A DNA stretch of 64,000 bases, taken from the NCBI RefSeq assembly GCF_041260155.1, contig NC_091933.1:20737599-20801598 (forward strand), in the 5' to 3' direction. Position 1 is the stretch's first letter. Every line of letters starts with the position of its first letter. The DNA comes from Ptychodera flava. Its lineage: Eukaryota > Hemichordata > Enteropneusta > Ptychoderidae. The notes under the pieces are model-generated. The model worked only from the letters and a program-made list of their open reading frames with translations. It did not search any database and had not been told where the DNA came from. Shown here one piece after another: positions 51,501-62,000 of this stretch. Both the position numbers and the translations under genes were made by a program.

Positions 51501-51656
51501 AACAGATATGGTTTTGGTCATGCATGGATCAACCAAGGTGTTGGAAACGAGCGTAATTTTATTTTTTACTCTTACACAAGAATGAAGATAGCTGGCAACA
51601 AGAATGGTGGGGGAAATGTCCAGCATGAGCCGATTGAATTTACTTTGTCAGATTAA
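48585..51656 (+). CDS. LINE ORF2: APE-type endonuclease and reverse transcriptase (1,023 aa)
   Basis: Seen: ATG 48585 opens a long frame (an in-frame TTG lies 12 bases earlier). The endonuclease domain has N19 (SLNVRG), E46 (LETW), the block TGDFN at 166-170 and SDH at 275-277, the expected metal and catalytic residues. Reverse transcriptase follows, with KAPGADG, the VDFAKAFD block (D649), GVRQGC and the catalytic YADD at 750-753; thumb-like sequence and ELGRMPV follow. All key residues are present. Around 51586-51613 the frame appears to drift: the C-terminal Cys/His domain of this ORF type continues in another frame (51604-52026), consistent with two single-base losses near short G runs, one of them the G run at 51608-51612. 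The protein as encoded ends just short of that domain. Confidence 0.93.
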   Translation: MTHMHNNNSLGVLNILSLNVRGLKNKLHANDFQSFISSYDILGFLETWLGIEEFPNIAGYTGFNMPRPKRCKRGRNSGGVAVYIRNEIAQGVTQLHCQCQDVIVLLFHNDFFHFKPAKDVIYFCVYIPPEYSTTYKVLPEQNGIVLLEDCIADILKDYPDVNIILTGDFNARTSSENDFILDDSVDYLPLDLYNSDTLTLPRKSKDKVVSNYGKSLLSLCKTFDVHILNGRKEPDIPGEFTCITNNGYSVVDYTIISTDLVTSVISFIVLEKDFSDHLPIVSKIELQSDVFDFPNFPQNDRNSKQGIVKFKWKPELKDAFINRVRTSEIWDLVRSAIDRADINDTVKYICEIFHHAGKDMKVSSKQCIKHYTHVPWFDMECQQLKSAKNKDLRRFRILNRESDFQDYKVSRNKFKSVCKEKKKAYQDELKQELLSDVKTNDSMWARFRQLKSKCMGLDIPTDKWFEYFQNLFHSIPTDSENQNPTIDDTDSENYPTLNNAITEQEIRNAIQKLKSGKAPGADGLLAEFFKVSDDILLPYLVQLFNLIFDSGCFPEGWSLGVIVPFHKTGDTNNVNNYRGITLLSNFSKLFAIVLNERLTKWGEIEGKLSECQTGFKKNFSTIHNIFALYSIIQKYLSRRRGRFYCVFVDFAKAFDTINHTLLFMSLLQSGVQGKMLTILKSMYKDVKSCVRVGRHHTDNFDCKMGVRQGCILSPFLFAIFINELQTMVENAGYMGIQITQELKDVFLLLYADDITLFADTVLGLQRLLNVLSLFADKCKMTVNLSKTKIIVFRNGGKLKKIEQWFYKGVKVEVVSFYKYLGIVFSSRNVWYKATQTLADQANKAIFTVNRFTRKFGELPCNLYFKVFDVMILPILLYGSEVWGYQMYTCIERVHYNYCKRFLGVKRSTPNVAVIAELGRMPVFISTFTRCIKWWLKLLTMPDSRIAKHSYLMLLREDDRGKINWVTHIREMLNRYGFGHAWINQGVGNERNFIFYSYTRMKIAGNKNGGGNVQHEPIEFTLSD

Positions 51657-52026
51657 GTTTCGTCCGAATTTTGAAAGTTATATATCAACTGTCACAGTAA
51701 ATAAACATTGTAAAGCATTATCACAGATGCGATGTTCCAGTCACCAGCTTGCTATTGAATCAGGTCGTAGTAGGGGTCTCGATCGCACAGAGCGACTCTG
51801 CGAAATTTGTCATGAAGGTCTTGTTGAGGACGAATTTCATTTTCTTTTCGAATGTCCACTCTTTCAAAATTTGAGAGAGAAGTTTTTGCCATGTTGGGCG
51901 AATGAAAATCGAAGACAACAAACTCTCATACGGCTTTTTACTACTAAAGATAGCAAAATTCTTTGTAATTTAGGGAAGTTTATTTATAAAGCATTTGAAC
52001 TAAGGAAAGAAGCTATGGAAGTGTAA
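51604..52026 (+). pseudogene. C-terminal Cys/His-domain segment of LINE ORF2, out of frame with the main ORF
   Basis: Seen: 140 open codons overlapping the end of ORF2 in a different frame. They contain CEICHEG...EFHFLFECP, a C-x2-C...H-x4-C zinc-knuckle-like motif typical of the end of this ORF2 type. Upstream, a third frame over about 51586-51610 encodes a Trp/Gln-rich stretch (SWQQEWWGK) that fits the missing link, so two small frame changes separate this segment from the reverse transcriptase. Known: the C-terminal region of such ORF2 proteins contributes to nucleic-acid binding during reverse transcription. This copy is therefore probably impaired, unless the source is a sequencing error in the G run. 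Confidence 0.75.
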
Positions 52027-52196
52027 GATCAGTACTTTTCTTTTCCTCTTTTCCTTACATTGTAATACATTTATTTGGTGTAATCATGATATGTAATATT
52101 TCTTTGTCATATGTTCCAAGCAATGGGCCGGTGGCCTGTAAGCTAATAAAGTATAATAATGCTAATGCTAAAAGTACAGATGTGCGAAAGATGACA

Positions 52197-52202
52197 TCAA
52201 TC

Positions 52203-52243
<41 letters not shown>

Positions 52244-52284
52244 CCAATCAAACAATCAAACAATCCATCCATCCATCAATCAAT
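52197..52284. repeat. (ATCA)n microsatellite just outside the LINE
   Basis: Seen: ATCA units begin 13 bases after the 3' target duplication of the LINE, so this is host sequence rather than the element's tail. Confidence 0.85.
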
Positions 52285-52641
52285 CAGACGGGTGAACATG
52301 AAGGCATGCTTTTTTCGTAACCAACCCTTAAAACTTTGAATTATCTCTCCCTACAACAGCCGCTGATTACATAATGACATACCTTATCAAAAATGGTAAT
52401 GATAGTTGAAAGTCGATTTTCAGTTGTATTTTTTTCGTTGCAATCCCGGTATGTTAAAATGATGGTCCAAAGTCTGTATTTGTCGCTGTTTAGCTGTTAG
52501 AGGTGAATTCCATTGATCAAATTCTTTGCGTCTGAACCTGCAAACATATTCTCGTTTCACTTCGGCAGGGTAGAGTCGGAAGGCGATATCCTTTCCTTTT
52601 GTACAACGCGATAAAAACGACCGGTGCACATGATTATTCGC

Positions 52642-52656
52642 TACAGGGGGCGCTCA
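52642..52656 (+). promoter_or_regulatory. CTCF-like core upstream of NEK4
   Basis: Seen: ACAGGGGGCGCTC, close to the AGGGGGCGCT core of the bilaterian CTCF motif, 360 bases upstream of the NEK4 ATG and 460 bases past the LINE. Inference only; a similar core (TTGGGGGCGCTA) lies at about 32647. Confidence 0.3.
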
Positions 52657-53014
52657 GTACAACAAGCCGCCATATTGAATTTCTTTGCAGTGACTGGTTA
52701 CCGATGGTGTGTGCATTGCGACCACCCTGCTTGGTTTGCACGGCGGGTGTGATATCATGTAATGCATTGCTCATCGCGTTGCATGAATGTCCAGTTGGTG
52801 TAGTATTCCATGCTAGCACTCAAGATCCAGCTGACGTACTCTCTCATAACGCCCAGGACTAGGACTTCAGCAAAGGTGTTGCCAGTGTTGCGATCGGCGT
52901 GTTGAAATCAATAGCACTGGCGACCGGAGTGTTGTGTTGTCCCCAGCCAGAACAGAGGGTCTCCCTCGAAACAGTCATCGCCTACATCGGCAGCTGCAAT
53001 CAACGCGAAGCAAG

Positions 53015-56000
53015 ATGACGTCTATGAACGACTACGACAAACTCCGAGTAGTCGGAAAGGGTAGCTACGGCGAAGTCTGGCTTGTGAAACACAAGAAAGA
53101 CAGGAAACAGGTAAATAAGCTGCAGCCATAACCGAAATATCGACTTTTATCCGACACACACGGGATAAGCCCATTCATTGTGCACATATCACAAGTACTC
53201 TCGGGAGTTATCGTCACCAGACGGAATATACTGCCTCCTGAAAAGACAAGTGCTTATTGTACATGTATATATTAATGTAATAGTAAACAGTCGTTGGTGT
53301 ACAAACAAACACAAACAATTGGTTCACCTTGTCAACTCCCGAAGGCAATTGTCTGGTATTATAATGTGTAAATAATACATAAGAAGCACTCTCTACTTTG
53401 CCATCGACTTCAGTCTGTCTTTCAGAACAGATAAACGTAAGAATGATATTGTTATTAATGCCGAAAATAGGTACACGATGTAGTATGCAATTAATGTTGT
53501 TGTTGTTCAAGACAACACAGCAATATATCTACTGGGAGCATTGGTTTGAAACGCCCTCATGAGAGTACGGTGCTGTTGCAATGGTGTAATGCACATGTAC
53601 GGTTGGGTGGGGATAACGCCTGACACAAGATATAACTTGCAAACCTTGTACCTGGTCTTGACGTAATGTTGCATTAATTCTCCATTAGAGCGGTGAGATT
53701 TTTAAATTTGTAAGTGTAAAATATTGAGCAGAAGCCCTGCCTAGGCTTTGACAACAGTGCATAATAAAAATAAAAATGCACCGAGGCAACAACTGAATGA
53801 AACAGTTGGCTGAACTCCAATAAATGTGGTGCTATTGTTTCTGTTTGTGTCATAGTTTAAAAAACAGAATTAGACGTACATCACAGTCTAAGTAAGCATA
53901 CACACGTGACATTGTCAAAACCTAAGAAGTTCTGCAGAGTAGAACAAGCAAATAATATATTTTGTGTGACTGCTTCCTGGTACATTGGTAATGGTTGTTG
54001 TAATTAATAAATCGAACCCCATCTAAGCATATGACACATTGACTAGGACATGTGACTCATACGCCAAGTGGAACCCACCCAGTGAATAGTCCCATTGCCA
54101 TGGCAACAGAGTAGTCACTTTCAATTATAGATATAAATCACAGGAAACTCATATGTAGTTGTAGGATTTATTGATACATTTACATTATGTCACCTGCACC
54201 ACATGTCTTGCAGCACTCAGACAATATGGAGGGACAGCAATTTATATTTCAATTTGATCTGAAGATTTACTGGAAGAAAAGATTATAATAGCATTGATCA
54301 TAAATGTATGATGTAGTGTGATCTTCAAAACGGAATGTTTGTTAATCTTAGATACAGCAAGTTACCGCAAAGAGCACCATTCACCCAAATACACAGAGCT
54401 TTATTATAGCAATTGCATTTTGCATACAGTATTTATGTGTAATATAAAATTACAAAGGAATGATTTTAGATGTTGCTTCTAGTAGAGTACACTGTGTGGC
54501 GTTCAGTATTGAAACTACATGTATAGTCGAGCATGTACTACAAATTACCTTTCAAAATGCTTTCCTCATTGGAACAAAAAATGAAAACAAAAAAGAGAAA
54601 CAGCAACAACAAAAATAAACAAGATTGAAAATTTTACCTTTGAGTATAACTGAGGACAAAAGATCCATTTTTCATCTGTCTCTCCACACAGTGATTTCAC
54701 ATCATATGTCTCGTGGTGCCAGAATCTATGAATTGCAATTTAATCATTCCATCGCAAACAACACCATATTGTAAATTTTCATACTGGTTATTTACCGTAA
54801 GGCTACTGCTAGCCATATGTTATCCTACTGACAGCTGTAATATTGAGCAGTCGTGTATAATAAATTCACTGTACAATATAGTTGTATATTGTACAATCCT
54901 TGGTCTTAATTTGCAGTCCAACCTTATCCCCGATTCCAAGCAAAGCGTTCATTCAATATAGAAAAATGCCATTAACAGGTGTTTGTCCTTGTGAAGGAAT
55001 AACAGAACCTTCAGTTGGCCCCTGATTTATTGTTTTTGTCACAAAAGCTGCATGAAATTTCTCATTTAATGATATTTGATACACAAAATATTATTAGAGG
55101 TATTTTGTGTTACATTAAACATTTGAATAAAATATTTTTTCTTCCTTTTATGCCGATTAAATGCATAACATACTCACCTGTGGCAGACAGTTTTCCCCTT
55201 GGTCACTTATTTCAATTGCCCTTTGTCCTGTTCCATGGGGTTATAGTAATCTTGGATTGAGCAGAAAGTTATCTCATACATGTACATATACAGCTACATC
55301 TAATTCAATTCTAAACATTGCTTTTCAATTTTTGAGTGCTACAGAATGGTACAATGATAACAGAAATTACGTCACACAAGTGTGAAATACATTCACTGCT
55401 CTTTGTATTCTATTAGTTGTTGTGAGTGATCCACACACGCATTCCCAGTTTAAAAAATAATCGTGAAATTATTTTGTCATTGATAATGCAACACATGATG
55501 TAGGGAAAGACGCCTGCCAGAAAACCAAATTGTTCTCTTGCTGTGTCAAATAATTTCTATTTCAGCAAAACTCAAAATCATTATCATGTTGGTCAGATAT
55601 TATTTTACTTAATTTTGATTCTGCATAATGAAGTCATAGACAACCTGATCTTGCAGTGGTACATGTATAACTGATATAATCATTTCACTCTGCAAATTAT
55701 AAATGTAAAAATAGACATTTTCTCAACCGTGTGAGGCTGGGGCTGTTAATTAATTTCTTTACAACAAATGATCACTTTCTGCATATTTGTGCATACAGTG
55801 TACATGTATGGTATCTAGGTCATTCTGTTCTACTTTTATCCTTGTACATGTACAGCTACCAGGGTTTTAGAATCTGTTTAAAGTGACTTTCTGATAAAGG
55901 TTTTAGCCGAGAAGTATACCATACATCTATGTGTAACAGTTCTGAAATTTCTAACTTTGATAAATAATTTACCTCAATCCTGTGTGTAGCGTTGAACTGT

Positions 56001-59000
56001 ATTCCTCATAATTTTTTCCTGGTATTATGATTACCAGTTTGTCATGCCAGCATCTTTTTTCTCTTTCCTTGCGCAGTATGTCTTGAAAAGAATGGATTTA
56101 CAGAATGCCTCCAAGAGGGAGAGAAAGGCCGCTGAACTGGAGGCGAAACTGCTTTCCAAACTCAAGCACCCGAACATTGTTTCTTACAAAGACTCTTTTG
56201 AAACCGACGATGGTTTCCTATACATTGCAATGGGTTACTGCGATGGCGGTGATCTGTACACTAAGCTGAAAGAACAGAAAACCAAAGCTCTTGAAGAGAA
56301 GCAAGTGGTGGAATGGTTTGTTCAAATAGCCATGGCTTTGCAGGTGAGATTCACCGTTGTATGTGTGTAATGCCCAGGTGTTGACCCTGATAAAATGGAA
56401 AACAAGTGCTACTTGTAGGTAACTCCAGGTGTGTTGAGAATCAGGTGTGTTGAGAATCAATCAAGTGTCATCAAAATGCAGAACAGACCAAGTAATGTTG
56501 GCTTCACCAGGTGTTGTATGTAGCAAAATGCAGAACAGACCATGTAATGTTGCTTCACCAGGTGTTGTCTGTAGTAAAATGCAGAACAGACAAAGTGCAG
56601 TATGAAAACCGGCAGGTATCACACAAACATGTTGATGATAGAACTTTTCCTGTAATGTAACTTTGGAAAGGCAATGTGGATTTCAAGGAAATGATATAAA
56701 GTTTGTAACAACCATAGATGGTTGAGCAGAAGTCTGTCTATGCTACAAGTTAACCTAAGCAGAGAATTGACATCTGATAACAGTACATGTAGAATTTATC
56801 TGATTAATTATTGTATCTCCGGCTTGAGAGATTCCATTTGGACCAAGGTGTATTACAAGTACATGTATGACTGAATCGTGATCTAAATACTTTCATCTGT
56901 TTTCGATTTACAACAAGCTTTCTGACTGTCATTTTCAATTTGTATTGGATTATGTAAATTGAAGTCTTTAACACCTCCTTGAGTTTCAAATACTTCGTAC
57001 TGCGCACTCTTTGTATTGAGTTAATTTCTATGACTTATACTGGTTGTTTGTTTCAAATTTTCTTTAGATGGTTATCGGTTCAAAGTCTAGCACTACAGCC
57101 AGTTTGAGCAACAGATGCATGTACATGATGCATCTGTTGCTAAAACTGGCTGCCCATTCTGGTGCCCATCCCTTTGTATTTATATTTTTCACCTTGTTGA
57201 TGCTACACAGTAGATTCCTTTTCCAAGGGTGTAGGGATATAGTCCCTATAGTATTGGTGATCTATATGTCCATGGTTAACTAAAACAATCACACACAAAC
57301 AAGAAATCTTGGTGTTTGTGAAATACTGTACATCAATGTTGTGACTACCCATTTGCCAAAGAAGAGTGTGTGATAAAAATCAAGTTTTGGGAGGACATCT
57401 GTCCTTAGGTGACCAAATTTTTGATGCAAAGTTTCACTATAGTGCTGACTGTCCCTCATCTCTCATTCACTGGCAACTTTTATTCAAACTGCTTTACTGT
57501 ATATGACCCTCTGTAACCAGTGCAAATCTGTTGGATGCAGAGAAATGTCAAAGTATATTTTGGCGTGCCTTACAAGTTACAGTTCGAGAGTCTTCAGTGG
57601 AAATTTTCATCAGTTTAACACAAACAGTGACTGACAGCAGAAATATGTTAAAGATTGAACGTAGGTAGAAATTGATTAGAATCAGCGTTAAAGGTGGATT
57701 TCAATAACAAACGCACAAGTACAGATGATGTTTGCTTGTATCATTTCGTGAGACCATTATATTGAATCACAGGTTTGGCTAATGGAAGTTCTGGTTTTGC
57801 AAGTAAATGCCAATTTCTTATGGACAAAATCACAAAGATATTTCTAAACGGGGGTGGGGGTGGGGGGGATACTGCAAATGGTGACTCTTTATATGTACAA
57901 TTCAGAAATGGTAAAAACCGTATTGTAGAACAAAGACAAAGCCAGTGCATTAGTTAAAGAACCAATATCATTTTATATCCAGATGCCACTTTATTGTGGT
58001 GTAGCTAGTGCTTAGAGAACATTGACCATGGTAGAATAAATACTGAAGTTGGATGATTGGGGGCATCTGGAGTGAAGGAATGGTGAGGTATATCAGAAAA
58101 CTAAATCAAAGGCCCCATTCTGATTGTTTGTAGGACTATCATAATCAAAGTGGATGTGCTCAATATCCCTCCTATATACATCCCTCAGAATATTAAGTTG
58201 TATAGGTCCAGTTGTGTAGAAGTGAAATACATGTCAATTATCTTGTGATAATGCTCTCAGTCTGGTCAGAGACTTTCTCTTCCTCCTTAAATGTGCTTTC
58301 GTTTGGAGATCTCATCTCTTGATGGACAAATATATTGAAGACATCACCTTCAGAATCTCAATGCCAGACATGTACTAACCAGATTACAATCTTGATATTT
58401 CATCCCAGCTAATTGCATCAATCCCTCAGGGACAGAGCCTATTGCTCAGAATTATTCATCAACCTGGCTTCGTCTCATCGTTCACCTGGAATAATAAAAA
58501 CAAATGGAGAAACCTGTGTTGTTAGACCAATGATTGATTCTGTGTGAACAAGTCCAGCTTTGACGTAGAGTGAACGATTGGTGTTGTAGCAAAATCTGTT
58601 GTTCAAAATGTCAGAAACCAAAATAATGAGAATAACATATCTTTGGAACATAATTGTGCTTTGGTCCACGTATGTACTCGTGAATGAGGGGTGAGGATGG
58701 GGCGTGTTGGTTGGTACATTTTGGTACATTTGCTGTTGTGTGTTTGTACTTACTGTCATAAGTTTGAAATGAAAAAATCGGGGATCTCCGTGCAAATTTT
58801 GGTACTACACTAACAGAAACAAATTTATACCCAAGATTTACTGATATTTGAAATTCAAAATGGCCGCCATCCCTGTGTTTACTCTATGGAATGAAAATGG
58901 AAGTTTCCAATTTCTGAAAAACTAAGACAGTGAAAAGTTTTCTTACACCAAGAGCTTTAACACAAACCCCCACAAGTGGTAGATCAGAAAAGAATTGTAA

Positions 59001-62000
59001 AAGTTTGTGAGTCCAAATACTTGTCCCTGAGGTGCACTCTGCCTGAAAATATGCAATTCAGCATTGTTGTATGGCTTCCATCTATCCCCATTTAACCCTT
59101 TCACCACCATGGTTTGTCCCAAATCCATTGTTTTCTATGGTAAAGTTGGATCTGTATACAGGGAACTGGGGGTGGAAGGGTTAAACAAGATAGTCAATTT
59201 TGAATTAAAATTCCATGTATGCTGTACCTGTACTATATGAGCAGATGCACAGTCGTTGGAAGCAGTAGTTGCATTACAAATGTACAAACAAAATTCATCC
59301 TCAGTCTGGGGATATGATTAACCTGTTCACCCCCAATTCTCTGTGTGCAAGTCCACAATCACCTCTGATAACAATAGGTTTGCGCCATACAATGGCGGTG
59401 AAAGGGTTAAACATTCATGTACTTTTTGTGTTTACTCGACTCGTCTGTACCATTTGTATTCAGTGAAAACTTGTCAACAGTCTGTGAAGGATCAGAAGAT
59501 TTGTATGGGATTCTGTGATTCCTTCATTTATATACATGTATATGTAATTTCAGTGGAAATGTAGGAATTTGGTAAATGAAATATGATGAAATAAAATAAT
59601 TCAGACATTCCTGGGAGAGAAGGTTACGGCATACACTGTTCATAATGTACATCCATGCTTTCCAGTACAGGCGGGTCAAGAGGTCATTTTGACATCAAAT
59701 AGTATACACACAAAAGCAGGTATTGTGTTTTCCAGAGGATCATTGTATGCCAGTCTAAATGTTATAATGAATGAGCACAGAGCAGGTGAATAGTTTTGTT
59801 ATCAGCCATGACAAGTAAACACACCTTGCTGGCATTATGCGCTGCACATAGTCAGACTCCATTATAAATATCAAAGTTGATGTAACCAATACTACTAATA
59901 GCTAATCTAAATCGTAGTTTGGATACACATGTATACATACAGAGATGCTTACACATGATACAGTTCATTGCAGTTCATTACAAGTAACCTTATTGGTATC
60001 ACATACATTCATGCTTTGTGTGGGCAGAACATTACAAGACCTATATGTACTCTGAGATCATGTACTTGAGACTCAAAAGCATGTATAAAATTTCATGTAT
60101 ACAGGCTGACAAGGTCTGGATTGATTTTCTGAATAAAACTCTACTCCATTCGACAGAGATATGTATGCACCCATGCTTAGGCTTATTGACTCTCTTCACA
60201 AGTCAGTATGTAATGTATCTCTGTACTATAGCGAGTGTCAGCAAACGGGCCGTGAACACAGCCGTCTACACTGTGGATGTACAGCTGATTGGCACAATGC
60301 ATGAATGTTGAACTGAGGTGCTTGCCACTGATTGTGTTGTGAAAGCAGTGAAAAAAGGGAAATCCATGTTCCCACAAATACATGTAGTGGTTAACTGACG
60401 AGTATACATTTACCCTGTCAAGTGCAGTTACCCTGTCAAGTGCAGAGGAAAACTTATTCTATTTGACAATTTTCTTTGTTTGTCAAGTTCCTACCAATTG
60501 TCACGCGTGGCAGGACCCATGGTACAATGTTATAGTTGAAATATTGTAATAGTATTAATATGTGGTACATGTATGTAGCACACAAAAATATTTTTTGAGA
60601 AACTCTTCTGTACCACACTATGTTCTGCAATATGATAAATAAAGGGAAAAGAAATTTTTTTAATATATTTCCTTTTTTCTGTGACCACAGTTAAGTTCAT
60701 GTACTGTACATGTACATACATTGTAAGTCTAGATCTTAACACTTTTTTGAAGTAATTGTTATAAAGACACATTACAATCCTATATGCCAATATTTTGGCC
60801 TTCTCATTTGAATAGTATATACCTTGACAACTTACATGTAACATAATCCATTGTGCTTTTTGTGTATTACTAATTCACATTTTTTTTCGTCTAATTTCAG
60901 TACATGCATGAGAGGAATATCCTCCACAGAGACTTGAAGACACAGAATATTTTCCTTACAAAGAGTAAGATAATCAAAGTAGGTGACCTTGGCATTGCCA
61001 AGGTCCTTGATGGTCACAATGACATGGCCACCACACTTATAGGCACACCGTACTACATGAGTCCAGAACTGTTTTCTAACAAGCCTTATAATCACAAGGT
61101 GAGTAGCAAGCTGTCAGGCACTGAGCATGTCAGTGCTATTGTTAAACTTTAACCTTGTTAGTCCTCAAAATGCAGGAATGTTCAGTCCTGTCAGAATGTT
61201 GTGAAGCAGAGGTTTTCAATTTTGAGAGTTTGTTATGTCACCAATTCTTGCAAGGTACAAATACAGTAAACTATTTTCATATCCTATTCATATTTTCATA
61301 TCCTATGACAATTGTGAATGAATGCATTTTCCTTATTGACAATGTTTGAAAGTTCTCTGTTGACTCATTTTCATGTTAGACATTATTTTTAGCACAAAGA
61401 GAACTATTAAAGCTATGAGAAACACAGAGGTCCCACACTTTTCTCAAGGTAGAACAGAGACCAAAATGTGAAAATTTCATTGGCGCGAATTTGTCATACA
61501 TGTATATGACATATTGTTACTTCATTCTGCATACATGTATGTCAACTCATATTTCATATTTCATATATCTGCCTTGTCAACTCATATTTCAGCGTATTTC
61601 ACCTAACAGAACCAACAGTAAACCATTTTAGATCAAAACAAATCGACAAAAATAATGCCAGAATTTTGCACACTTGTCTGTTACATTACATGCAGATTTT
61701 TCAGTTGAATTTTATCAAATTATTTCCTTCTGGTGTCCAACATTAATTATCAACTGTAAAATTTAAAAGAATTTGAGGAACAATCAAGATTTAATTTAAT
61801 ATTTTTAGGAAATTCTTCACAGTTAAGATGCCCAAACGCATTACTCACAGTCATTTTATTACCGGTAAGAGTGTTCGTATTTTGAGAAAATGTTCAAAAT
61901 AGCTGAGCAAATCGACAGAAGATTGTATTGTACTTGTTTCCCTCCGATCTTACCAACATGATTTAAGTTATCAGTAACTTGTATGGCTGAATTGCCTAAC

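Larger units (their letters stand above)
47179..52169 (+). mobile_element. Full-length two-ORF non-LTR retrotransposon (LINE, Jockey-superfamily CR1/L2-like) with 2A motif in ORF1
   Basis: Seen: identical 15-bp direct repeats AAAAGTACAGATGTG at 47164-47178 and 52170-52184 bound the element, giving 4,991 bp. Layout: about 130 bp of 5' leader, ORF1 (47310-48551), a 33-base gap, ORF2 with APE-type endonuclease and reverse transcriptase (48585 onward), a 3' region with an AATAAA at 52145-52150, and an end in two short TAATGC repeats rather than poly(A). The short repetitive 3' end and APE endonuclease fit CR1/L2-type clades; the exact clade was not determined. The intact target duplications and long open frames say it is a young insertion. 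It lies between the OATP 3' end and the NEK4 promoter, in the same direction as both genes. Confidence 0.95.

Noticed and set aside
52197-52284. (ATCA)n as the LINE's 3' tail
   Set aside because: The 15-bp target duplication ends at 52184, before the repeat starts, so the repeat belongs to the host.
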